Shown here piece by piece: positions 18,271 through 26,243 of a stretch of 64,000 nucleotides of DNA (position 1 is the first letter of the stretch; the number at the start of each line of letters is the position of its first letter). The stretch is from Cellulophaga baltica (GTDB lineage Bacteria; Bacteroidota; Bacteroidia; Flavobacteriales; Flavobacteriaceae): NCBI RefSeq assembly GCF_900102165.1, contig NZ_FNBD01000009.1, forward strand, positions 1 through 64,000, read 5' to 3'. A program made the position numbers and the translations under genes. The notes under the pieces were generated by a model. That model was not told where the DNA came from, ran no database searches, and saw only the letters and a list, made by a program, of their open reading frames with translations.

Positions 18271-18855
18271 ATGAAAAAAGTTCTAAAATTTACCGCAATG
18301 GCAGCTTTAGTGTTCGGCACTTTTACAGCTTCGGCCAATGAACTAAAATTAAATGTTGCAGCCGATAAGGAAGCAAAAAGTTTAATTTTTGAATTAGACA
18401 TCGTATCTAAAGACACAAAAATACAATTCCTAGATAGTAACAATAACGTAATTTATTCTAATAGCAATGTTCAAGGCAGTTCTCTTCGTAAGAAATTTGA
18501 CCTTAGCAAATTAGAAACAGGAGTATATACCTTTAAGGTAGATGATACTACACAAGTTACTACTTATTCTATTTTGATTGACGGTGAATCTATCAGTATC
18601 CTTAATAAGGATGAAGTGATTAAGCCAGTATTTAGAATGAAAGATAACATGGTTTATATTAACTTTTTAAACATTGAGAAGAAAGATGTTGAGATAAAAG
18701 TTTATGATTCTAGTGATAGAGTATTATACACTCAAAAAATATCTGATACTTTAATTGTTGAAAAAGCAGTAAACTTCAAGACAGCTCACAAAGGTGACTA
18801 CACTATCGCTGTAAAAAATTCAAAAGGAGTTTACACAGAAAATGTAAGTATATAA
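18271..18855 (+). CDS. secreted beta-rich protein, function unknown
   Basis: 194 residues with a signal peptide (about 1-22, TASA|NE). The mature part shows repeating beta strands with IQFLDSNNNVIYSN, LETGVYTFKV and HKGDYTIAVKNSKGVYTENV, like a pair of Ig-like or Por-secretion-tail-like sandwiches. Known relatives in Flavobacteriia are small exported proteins of unknown role. No cysteines or catalytic motif. It is a single gene closed by a strong terminator. Confidence 0.75.
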   Translation: MKKVLKFTAMAALVFGTFTASANELKLNVAADKEAKSLIFELDIVSKDTKIQFLDSNNNVIYSNSNVQGSSLRKKFDLSKLETGVYTFKVDDTTQVTTYSILIDGESISILNKDEVIKPVFRMKDNMVYINFLNIEKKDVEIKVYDSSDRVLYTQKISDTLIVEKAVNFKTAHKGDYTIAVKNSKGVYTENVSI

Positions 18856-18903
18856 TATTGAAAATTTGGTTTTAAGTTAAGTTGAGTTAATTTTTTTAAA
18901 CCT

Positions 18904-18930
18904 AAAAGGGGAGCGTAAGCTCCCCTTTTT
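18904..18930. terminator. bidirectional terminator between convergent genes
   Basis: AAAAGGGGAGC-GTAA-GCTCCCCTTTTT, flanked by A on one side and T on the other, so it can stop both the secreted protein gene and the convergent DUF885 gene. Confidence 0.88.
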
Positions 18931-18954
18931 CTTTTGTAATTTATTCTAATGTCT

Positions 18955-20736
18955 TTATTTAGAATTTGAAATCCAACTATTAATTTTGTTTTCCAATAAA
19001 GCTAAAGGCACACAACCTGTTTCTAATACTTGATTGTGAAATTCTTTAATATCAAATTTGTCTCCTAACTCTTTTTCTGCTTTAGCGCGTAATTCTATAA
19101 TTTTAAGTTGCCCTATTTTGTAGGATAGGGCTTGCCCAGGATTAGCCATATAACGCTCAATTTCAGAAGTAATACCTGCCTCAGATTCTGCTTCGTTAGC
19201 TAGAGAGTATTCAATAGCTTCCTCTCTGGTCCATCCTTTAGAATGCAAACCTGTATCTACCACCAAACGTATTGCTCTATGCATTTCTGCTCCTAACATT
19301 CCAAAATATTGGTAAGGATCTGTGTATAACCCAAGTTCTTTACCTAAAGACTCGGTATATAATGCCCAACCTTCTCCGTAAGCGCTATACCATAACGTTT
19401 TTCTAAACTTAGGAAGTTCCTTATTTTCCTGTGTCAAAGAAATTTGAAAATGATGCCCAGGAATAGCTTCATGTAAAAATAAATCTTCATCAGAATACAT
19501 GTTGTATTTGGTAACGTCTGGTATAGGAGTATAAAAAATACCGGGTCTAGTACCGTCAATAGATCCAGGGTTATATTCTGCACTGGCAGACGCCTCTCTA
19601 AATGCTTCCGTTCTTCTAACCTCAAAAGGTGTTTTGGGCTGTTTGCCAAAAAGCTTGTCTACTTGAGGTTTCATTTTCTCATGTATGACCTTAAAGTTTT
19701 CAATAACTTGTTCAGGAGAAGTAAAAGGCATCAGTTCTTTTTTTGATCTAACAAAATCAAAGAAGGCCTTTAAGTCTCCTTCAAAACCAACATCTTTTTT
19801 AATTTTCTCCATTTCAGAAGAAATACGTGCTACTTCACTTAGACCTAATTGGTGAATTTCATCAGCGGTCATGTCTGTGGTCGTATATAGTTTTATAGAA
19901 TAGTCGTAGTATTCCTTTCCATTAGGAATACCTTCTATGCCACTAGTTGTTCTAGCTGCGGCCATATATTCCGTATTCATAAAGTCATATAGATTTTGGT
20001 ATGCAGGAATAATCTTTTCTGAAATCATAGCAGAATAGGCTTCTGTCAGGCGGTCTGTGTCAACATCAGAAAAGCTTTCTGGAATATTTTTTATTGGAGA
20101 GAAGAACAAATGTTTGTCCAAATCGCGCTCTGTCATGTCTTTTAGTTGCGGTGTAACTTTCAGTACTAATGATTTTGGCAGAACATGACCTGTTTTCATA
20201 CCTTCTTCCATTCTTGTTTTAGCACTGGCTAACCACGTGGTATAGGCATCTAACCTTTTTAACCAATTGTCATAATCTGCAACTGTTTTAAAGGGCTGCG
20301 AGCTTGCACCACTAGCTAATTGTCCCATCATTAATTGCATGGTCCACATTTGATTGATAGGAAGTAATTCTTCTCTAAAACCTAAACGTTCTAAATTACG
20401 ATCGCATTCCCAAAGTAAAATGTCTTTACTCATTTGTTGGCTAGACGTAAGCGATTCCTCATTAACTTCCGCTAGTTTTTGTTTATAATCCGAATAAAAT
20501 TTATTTTCAGAGGTAATGAATTCGTCACTTAAAAAATTAGGTAAAATATCATTGTAACGCACATCTCCTTGTGAGGTTGCATTTAAAGGATATAGTTTTA
20601 GGCTCTCCTCAAAATAGTTTTCGAGTAAGCTGTCAAACTCTGTATTGTGCATAGCAATAGCAGGTTCTTTTTTAGCCTCTTCTTTACAAGAGTATAGGCC
20701 GATTAGGCAGAAGCTGATTAGTAGAATTTTTTTCAT
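18955..20736 (-). CDS. DUF885 family lipoprotein (putative metallopeptidase)
   Basis: 593 residues. Lipobox LIGLYSC gives an envelope lipoprotein. The DUF885 core contains HEAIPGHHFQ, an HExxGHH-like zinc motif, with a downstream EGWALYTESLGKELG helix supplying a likely third ligand. The family is related to M32-like gluzincin folds, and some members are reported dipeptidases or lipases; the substrate here is unknown. It lies four bases downstream of the MOSC gene's stop on the same strand. Confidence 0.87.
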   Translation of the reverse strand: MKKILLISFCLIGLYSCKEEAKKEPAIAMHNTEFDSLLENYFEESLKLYPLNATSQGDVRYNDILPNFLSDEFITSENKFYSDYKQKLAEVNEESLTSSQQMSKDILLWECDRNLERLGFREELLPINQMWTMQLMMGQLASGASSQPFKTVADYDNWLKRLDAYTTWLASAKTRMEEGMKTGHVLPKSLVLKVTPQLKDMTERDLDKHLFFSPIKNIPESFSDVDTDRLTEAYSAMISEKIIPAYQNLYDFMNTEYMAAARTTSGIEGIPNGKEYYDYSIKLYTTTDMTADEIHQLGLSEVARISSEMEKIKKDVGFEGDLKAFFDFVRSKKELMPFTSPEQVIENFKVIHEKMKPQVDKLFGKQPKTPFEVRRTEAFREASASAEYNPGSIDGTRPGIFYTPIPDVTKYNMYSDEDLFLHEAIPGHHFQISLTQENKELPKFRKTLWYSAYGEGWALYTESLGKELGLYTDPYQYFGMLGAEMHRAIRLVVDTGLHSKGWTREEAIEYSLANEAESEAGITSEIERYMANPGQALSYKIGQLKIIELRAKAEKELGDKFDIKEFHNQVLETGCVPLALLENKINSWISNSK

Positions 20737-20740
20737 AACA

Positions 20741-21382
20741 TTATTGAGTTTTTAGTGAGTTTCGTAATCGTTCTTTTTTGTATTCAGGTAAGGCATCATT
20801 GCTCAAAATTAATTGAATCACTTCAGGGTCTTTAGTTTTAGCAAATAAAAATTGATTGTATTGATTAATGGTTAAGCTATTTTCTGATTGGGAGATAAGT
20901 ATCATCTCATCACCGGTGGTAACTGTTCCTGTTTCTAAAACTTTAATGTAGGTTCCAGGATAGTTATGAGCTACAAATTTTTTGATGATTTTAGAATCAT
21001 TAAAGCGTATGCCTAATTTATAGCAAGGCTCTCTAGGTTGCGTAATTTGTACTAAGGCAGACCCTAATTTGTAGGTGCTTCCTATGCGTAATTTAGATTC
21101 GTCCAGGCCTTCTATGGTTAAGTTTTCGCCGAACATGCCCCAATTCCATTCTAAATCTGGATAGTGGTTTTTCCAATACGGATATTGATCTGCGGAATAA
21201 AGGTAGCATGCCTTATGAACGCCGCCATGATGTTTCCTGTCAATTACCGTATCATTGGCAACATCCTCATTTAAGAGCTGTATAGCCTCGGAAGTAGGGT
21301 ATTTGTAGATCCCCGTTTGTTCTTCTTTACCATTCCACAGTATGGTGGTTGATTTTCCTAAGTTGGTTGAAATTACCTTCAT
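20741..21382 (-). CDS. MOSC domain protein (YiiM-like)
   Basis: 213 residues. The MOSC beta-barrel spans about 30-160, with HHGGVHKACYLY, WGMFGENLTIEG and the conserved Cys in QPREPCYKLG. MOSC proteins bind the molybdenum cofactor or carry sulfur from it. YiiM in E. coli reduces 6-hydroxylaminopurine, so detoxification of N-hydroxylated bases is a reasonable guess. Located between DoxX and DUF885 genes on the same strand. Confidence 0.86.
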   Translation of the reverse strand: MKVISTNLGKSTTILWNGKEEQTGIYKYPTSEAIQLLNEDVANDTVIDRKHHGGVHKACYLYSADQYPYWKNHYPDLEWNWGMFGENLTIEGLDESKLRIGSTYKLGSALVQITQPREPCYKLGIRFNDSKIIKKFVAHNYPGTYIKVLETGTVTTGDEMILISQSENSLTINQYNQFLFAKTKDPEVIQLILSNDALPEYKKERLRNSLKTQ

Positions 21383-21431
21383 GTTATAAAGGTAGAAACT
21401 ATCTAGGTATTTTGTGATAAAAAATTTTATC

Positions 21432-21791
21432 TTAGTATGGCAGGTAATAGTATGCCCAATACATTAATCCGAATTGTAACGGGATTCTTAAGATAAGAAT
21501 CCATCTAGGGATACCTGCACCTTCTTTTTTGCCCGAAAGCATATAGAAGTGAACCAATAAAAAAACAGCGAGCATGGCTATAATGCCGTAAATAGATAGA
21601 TTTTTTGTGGACGGGAAACAGAGTCCAATACCCAATGCTATTTCTGCTATGCCACTTAGAGATACTAGAAGCTTAGGGTTGGGAAGGTATCTGGGCATAA
21701 TGCGCAAATAGGTTTTTGGCTTAATAAAATGCATAACACCTGCAAATACATAAATTGCGGCTAAGAGGTATAAGTGAAATGGGTAATTCAT
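21432..21791 (-). CDS. DoxX-like small membrane protein
   Basis: 119 residues with four hydrophobic helices. The pattern AGVMHFIKPKTYLRIMP and GIAEIALGIGLCFP is typical of DoxX/DoxD-like proteins. Some members take part in quinone-linked redox or thiosulfate chemistry, but most are uncharacterised. It starts one codon after the stop of the orphan membrane protein gene and precedes the MOSC gene, so an operon is likely. Confidence 0.85.
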   Translation of the reverse strand: MNYPFHLYLLAAIYVFAGVMHFIKPKTYLRIMPRYLPNPKLLVSLSGIAEIALGIGLCFPSTKNLSIYGIIAMLAVFLLVHFYMLSGKKEGAGIPRWILILRIPLQFGLMYWAYYYLPY

Positions 21792-21793
21792 AA

Positions 21794-23104
21794 TTAGTAC
21801 TTAAAATGCCAAAACGGAATAGTGACTAAGGTGTCATTTGCTACTTGAGTACTATCTGCTGGCGGTGCTAAGATACGGAGGATATGTTTGCCTTCCTTTA
21901 AATCTCTTATGTTGAGGTAGGTTTCAAAACCTAGTCTTTTATGTTTGTCTGTAGTAATTATGTAATCGGAGGAAAATCTTAAGGAATCTATTTGAATATA
22001 ATATAATTCTTTGAATGTGCTTAAATAATCAAGTTCGTTAAGATGGTTTTTTGTTTGAATTTTGATATTACTAAAACTAATTCCTCTTTGATCAAATTTA
22101 GGTTTTAATGCTTCGTTTTTTTCAAATATTTGATCTTCAATATTCTTTTTAAATAAAATAAAAACCTTTAAATAATTTTCTTTAATTATTTTAGAAGGTA
22201 TAGAGGCTGTTTTTATAAAATCTTTATTGTCTAACATTAAATCTTCATAATTGTAACTGCTAGCATAGTTTTCCAATGAAGTTGGCTTATTGGATAAATA
22301 GTTTGAATGTTTAAAATCTATATTAAATAAAAAGGAAGTAATGATATATAGGGGTAATAATAAAAAGACAATGCGTTTACCAAATTTATTATCTAAGAAA
22401 TTATAAATTATTGGTCTGTACAAAAATGAAAGCGTCAAATAACTAAACAGCCAGTAAATAGGGAAGTAGATTTTAGCAATCCATTTATTTTTTTTAAAAA
22501 TTCCTTGACCAATAAAATCAATAAAAACGATAATTGATAATAAAATAAATATAGTTAAACCTACACTAAAACCCATCTCAACCCACATGATTCCTGACAA
22601 GTATGGGTTTTCAAATATTAAATAGGCTACTGCTGCTAGGATTAATATAAAGATGAATAAGGATAGCGTGTAGAAAATTGATAAAAAAGAAATAGCAAAT
22701 AATACACTACAATACTTTTCTAATTGCCCAATATATTTATCAAAAGAGCCAACATTTTTTTTTAGATAAGTGGTAAATTGTTTTGAGTATTTTAAAGCGT
22801 TATAATCGATATCTCCAGAAACATAGCGCAAACCTACTGCGCCAATCCATAAGCCTCTTATAATAACATGTAATATTAGATTGAATATTAAGATACCCCA
22901 TATAATAGTCACTGCTTCCCACATAGTGTGGAAAAAGTCAAGATTCATTTCTTTTGCTGTTAACGAAGCAACTTTTAAAGGCTCATAGGCCAAAATCAAA
23001 GCATAAATGGCAAAACCTGAAATAATTAATTCTAGTTGCCAACTTTCTTGCTGTAATTTGTCTAACCACCTTTTAAAGGAAGGGCTGCGGTAATCGTTAT
23101 TCAT
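21794..23104 (-). CDS. uncharacterised membrane protein with extracytoplasmic C-domain
   Basis: 436 residues from the ATG at 23104. A possible upstream start at 23167 lies inside the htpG terminator and is rejected. About six or seven hydrophobic helices fill residues 30-280, including the very hydrophobic SLFIFILILAAVAYLIF. A soluble C-terminal region of about 150 residues then ends in beta-rich sequence (LRILAPPADSTQVANDTLVTIPFWHFKY). No catalytic motif or family is recognised. Codons are more A/T-rich than in the neighbours. It may be the first gene of a unit with DoxX and MOSC genes. Confidence 0.75.
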   Translation of the reverse strand: MNNDYRSPSFKRWLDKLQQESWQLELIISGFAIYALILAYEPLKVASLTAKEMNLDFFHTMWEAVTIIWGILIFNLILHVIIRGLWIGAVGLRYVSGDIDYNALKYSKQFTTYLKKNVGSFDKYIGQLEKYCSVLFAISFLSIFYTLSLFIFILILAAVAYLIFENPYLSGIMWVEMGFSVGLTIFILLSIIVFIDFIGQGIFKKNKWIAKIYFPIYWLFSYLTLSFLYRPIIYNFLDNKFGKRIVFLLLPLYIITSFLFNIDFKHSNYLSNKPTSLENYASSYNYEDLMLDNKDFIKTASIPSKIIKENYLKVFILFKKNIEDQIFEKNEALKPKFDQRGISFSNIKIQTKNHLNELDYLSTFKELYYIQIDSLRFSSDYIITTDKHKRLGFETYLNIRDLKEGKHILRILAPPADSTQVANDTLVTIPFWHFKY

Positions 23105-23146
23105 TGGTGTGGTTGTTTGCTGAAAGATACTAACTTTTCTAAAAAT

Positions 23147-23181
23147 AAAAAGCCGCTTCAAATACATGAAGCGGCTTTTTT
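23147..23181 (-). terminator. htpG terminator
   Basis: A 14-bp perfect stem (AAAAAGCCGCTTCA and its complement) around AATACA. On the minus strand it is followed by a T run. It also rules out the upstream start of the next leftward gene. Confidence 0.9.
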
Positions 23182-23225
23182 AAATTAAAACGAATAAGGA
23201 TCAAAAGTCGGCCCTAATCGTGCGT

Positions 23226-25112
23226 TTATTTTACCATCTCGTAACTACGTTTAATGAAGTTTGTAAGCTCCTCACCTTTTAATAGTCCTTTAGATAAACG
23301 TGCTAAATCTAAAGATTGATTTATTAATCGTTCTTTCTTCTTAGCTGTTTTGGTAGTTAAAATTTCAGAAACTAATGGGCTATTGGTGTTTACAATAAGG
23401 TTATACATTTCTGGCATATTACCCATTCCAAACATTCCGCCACCACCGGTTTGTTGCATCTCTTTCATACGACGCATAAACTCAGGCTCCGTAATAATAA
23501 AAGGAGACGCAGCGCTATCCATAGCTTCTAACTGAATCGTGTATGATTTGTTAGCGATTGTTTCTTCTAATTCCTTTTTAAGAGTTTCTTTTTCTTCATC
23601 AGAAAGTTTAGAAATCTGCTCCTCGTCTTTCTTAATTAAGTTTTCAATATGATCTGCATCAACACGTGTAAAAGAAATATTCTCTTTAGATGTTTCTAAT
23701 TTCTGCATCAAATGCGAAATAATAGGAGAATCTAAAAGTAATACTTGGTAGTCTTTTGCTTTTGCAGCTTCTATATAACTGTGTTGCGCTTCTTTGTCTG
23801 ATGCATAAAGAATAACTAGCTTACCATCTTTATCTGTTTGGTTAGCCTTTAGTTTTTCTTGTAATTCTTCAAACGTATAGAACTTACCATCTACTGTTGG
23901 GTAAAGTGCAAATTTGTCTGCTTTTTCAAAGAATTTATCTTCAGAAAGCATTCCGTATTCAATAACTATTTTAATATCATTCCATTTAGCTTCAAAATCT
24001 TCTCTATTGTTTTTGAATAAAGAAGAAAGCTTATCGGCTACTTTTCTAGTTATGTAAGATGAAATTTTCTTAACAGCACCGTCTGCTTGTAAATAAGAAC
24101 GAGATACGTTTAATGGTATGTCTGGAGAATCTACAACCCCGCGAAGCATCATTAAAAACTCAGGAACAATACCTTCGACGTTGTCTGTTACATAAACTTG
24201 GTTTTGGTATAATTGAATTTTATCTTTCTGAGTGTTTAAATCATTAGATAACCTTGGGAAATATAAAATACCAGTTAAATGAAACGGATAATCAACATTT
24301 AAATGAATATGAAATAAAGGCTCTTCAAATTGCATAGGATACAATTCTCTGTAGAACTCTTGATAATCTTTAGTTTCTAAATCTGCAGGTTGTTTTGTCC
24401 AAGCAGGAGTAGGGTTATTAATAATATTATCTACCTCTTCTGTAGGGGCTGCGTCTTCTTCTTTAGCACCCTCTGGTTTTGGTAAGGTTTCAGTTCTTGT
24501 TCCAAATTTAATAGGAACTGGCATAAACTTATTATACTTAGATAAAAGTTCATTAATTCTATGGTCTTCTAAAAATTCTGTAGAATCATCAGCAACATGA
24601 AGTACAATCTCTGTTCCTCTTTCTGTTTTATCAGAAGGCTCTAAGTCAAAATTAGGAGAACCATCACAAGACCAATGTACTGCAGGTTCATCTTTAAAAC
24701 TTTTAGTAATAATTTCAACCTTACTAGCTACCATAAAAGCAGAGTAGAAACCTAAACCAAAGTGACCTATAATTCCAGAATCTTTTGCGCTGTCTTTATA
24801 TTTATCTAAAAATTCTTCAGCACCAGAAAAAGCTACTTCATTGATATACTTCTTTACTTCATCTTCGGTCATACCTAGACCTTGATCAATAATATGGATT
24901 TTCTTTCCTTCTTTATCAACTTTTATCTCGATAATAGGATTGCCATACTCAACAGAAGCTTCACCAATAGAAGTTAAATGCTTCAATTTTAAAGTTGCAT
25001 CTGTCGCATTAGAAATCAACTCTCTTAAAAATATTTCGTGATCGCTGTAAAGAAATTTCTTTATTAAAGGAAATATATTATCAACGGACACATTAATCTT
25101 ACCTGTCGCCAT
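23226..25112 (-). CDS. htpG: molecular chaperone HtpG (Hsp90)
   Basis: ATP-dependent cytosolic Hsp90 chaperone. 628 residues, the normal length. The GHKL ATPase domain shows ELISNATDATLKL, DQGLGMT and GHFGLGFYSAFMVA. The middle domain has SRSYLQADGAVKKI with the conserved Arg, and the C-terminal dimerisation domain ends in LARLSKGLLKG. A short acidic insert (EGAKEEDAAPTEEVDN) lies at about 210, a position variable in the family. Monocistronic, with a strong terminator and a stress-type upstream region at 25155-25196. Confidence 0.97.
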   Translation of the reverse strand: MATGKINVSVDNIFPLIKKFLYSDHEIFLRELISNATDATLKLKHLTSIGEASVEYGNPIIEIKVDKEGKKIHIIDQGLGMTEDEVKKYINEVAFSGAEEFLDKYKDSAKDSGIIGHFGLGFYSAFMVASKVEIITKSFKDEPAVHWSCDGSPNFDLEPSDKTERGTEIVLHVADDSTEFLEDHRINELLSKYNKFMPVPIKFGTRTETLPKPEGAKEEDAAPTEEVDNIINNPTPAWTKQPADLETKDYQEFYRELYPMQFEEPLFHIHLNVDYPFHLTGILYFPRLSNDLNTQKDKIQLYQNQVYVTDNVEGIVPEFLMMLRGVVDSPDIPLNVSRSYLQADGAVKKISSYITRKVADKLSSLFKNNREDFEAKWNDIKIVIEYGMLSEDKFFEKADKFALYPTVDGKFYTFEELQEKLKANQTDKDGKLVILYASDKEAQHSYIEAAKAKDYQVLLLDSPIISHLMQKLETSKENISFTRVDADHIENLIKKDEEQISKLSDEEKETLKKELEETIANKSYTIQLEAMDSAASPFIITEPEFMRRMKEMQQTGGGGMFGMGNMPEMYNLIVNTNSPLVSEILTTKTAKKKERLINQSLDLARLSKGLLKGEELTNFIKRSYEMVK

Positions 25113-25154
25113 ATGTAATTTAAAATTTATAATTATTAATATGATACTACCACA

Positions 25155-25196
25155 GTCAAAAAAAATACCAATCTGACATAAAGTGACAAACTGACA
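25155..25196 (-). promoter_or_regulatory. htpG upstream region: TGTCA repeats and sigma-54-like -24/-12
   Basis: On the minus strand three TGTCA copies occur at 25196-25192, 25188-25184 and 25178-25174. They are followed by TGGTATTTTTTTTGAC at 25170-25155. TGG and TTG are spaced exactly as in a -24/-12 sigma-54 promoter (11 bases from the second G of TGG to the G of TTG), but the -12 GC is GA. The start codon lies 43 bases further on. Confidence 0.45.
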
Positions 25197-25343
25197 TTCT
25201 TTTTATTTTTTTCAAGACTATTGTTAGCTTTTAAGACCTAATACGTCTAATTAAAAGTAAGATTCATGTATTTCTAAAAGAACATCAAAAAAGATTAACA
25301 AAAATTTTGTTTAATTTATTTTTAAAATAGTTAAACATTTTTG

Positions 25344-25477
25344 TATCTTTGAATCGTAATCGCGGAAGATTAATTGCTATGAAGAAGAATTTAGTTTTTT
25401 AAACGATTACACTATTATTATTTATTGGTTAGGTTGTTTAAAAACGTATTTCCGTCTTCTAGGAAATACGTTTTTTT
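25344..25477 (+). other. putative short transcript with seven-codon frame and terminator
   Basis: A perfect -7 box TATCTTTG at 25344-25351 and a strong terminator ending at 25477 frame about 120 bases of possible transcript. It contains ATG...TAA at 25379-25402 (MKKNLVF). The same frame continues after the stop with TITLLLFIG, so the region may be a decayed signal-peptide-like gene, a leader peptide or a small RNA. GTAATCG (25356-25362) and CGATTAC (25404-25410) could pair around the frame. The rest of the 408-base gap holds the htpG control region. Confidence 0.35.
25441..25477 (+). terminator. Rho-independent terminator upstream of the TetR gene
   Basis: AAAACGTATTTCC-GTCTTCTA-GGAAATACGTTTT, a 13-bp stem followed by a T run. 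No annotated gene precedes it on this strand, so it must end a short transcript or act as an attenuator for the TetR gene 45 bases downstream. Confidence 0.8.
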
Positions 25478-25521
25478 ATACCAATAGTAAATTGCTTTGT
25501 CACTCTTAAACTATAAAAGTC

Positions 25522-26181
25522 ATGGCTAAAAAATCAGGAACAAAAAAAATCACGGAAGATCAGATTATAGGAATGTACATGGATTATGTTTTAGAACATG
25601 AGATTGTACCAAAATCTATTTACAAGTTTTGTAAAGCGCACACGATACCAGAAGAAGAGTTTTACAACTTTTTTGGTTCAGTAGAAGGATTACAAGCTGT
25701 CATATGGGAAAAGTTTTATACCAATACTATGGCGGTAATGACTAAAAACGAAGATTATGAATCGTTTTCAAATCAAGATAAAATGCTCACCTTCTTTTTC
25801 TCTATGTTTGAGTTGCTTACGATGAATAGGAGTTATGTGCTTTTTGCCTTGAAAGAGCATGAAAATATGTTGAAGAATTTAAACCAGTTGAAAGGACTGA
25901 GATCTCACATAAAAACGTTTGCTTCTTCTTTAGTCGCAGATGCTAACGCAGATAAATCATTTAAAATTTCAAAGAAAAGCCCACAGCTTTACAGTGAAGG
26001 TACGTGGGTTCAATTTTTATTCTTGCTTAAATTTTGGATGGTAGATACCAGTGCTGGATTTGAAAAAACAGATATGGCGATAGAGAAATCTGTTAAAACC
26101 ATTTTTGACATTTTTGAAAATACACCTTTAGAAAGTATTATTGACTTCGGTAAATTTCTATACAAAGAGAAATTCGCATAA
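25522..26181 (+). CDS. TetR family transcriptional regulator
   Basis: 219 residues. The N-terminal region about 14-60 has the TetR fold (ITEDQIIGMYMDYVLEHE, SIYKFCKAHTIPEEEFYNFFGSVEGL), although the helix-turn-helix is less canonical than in classic TetR. The rest is the helical ligand and dimer domain. It lies 62 bases before an ABC1-family kinase gene on the same strand, a neighbourhood that suggests it regulates that gene. The ligand is unknown. Confidence 0.82.
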   Translation: MAKKSGTKKITEDQIIGMYMDYVLEHEIVPKSIYKFCKAHTIPEEEFYNFFGSVEGLQAVIWEKFYTNTMAVMTKNEDYESFSNQDKMLTFFFSMFELLTMNRSYVLFALKEHENMLKNLNQLKGLRSHIKTFASSLVADANADKSFKISKKSPQLYSEGTWVQFLFLLKFWMVDTSAGFEKTDMAIEKSVKTIFDIFENTPLESIIDFGKFLYKEKFA

Positions 26182-26243
26182 TATTTAGCGACGACCAAGA
26201 ACCACTACATATTGTTTTAACCACTTTTAATAAAAAGTATCTT

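Noticed and set aside
23105-23167. Upstream start of the 436-residue membrane protein
   Set aside because: It lies inside the htpG terminator stem.
25291-25317. Inverted repeat ATTAACAAAA/TTTTGTTTAAT upstream of the small transcript as an operator
   Set aside because: The arms differ by an inserted base and it sits in very A/T-rich DNA, so chance is likely.
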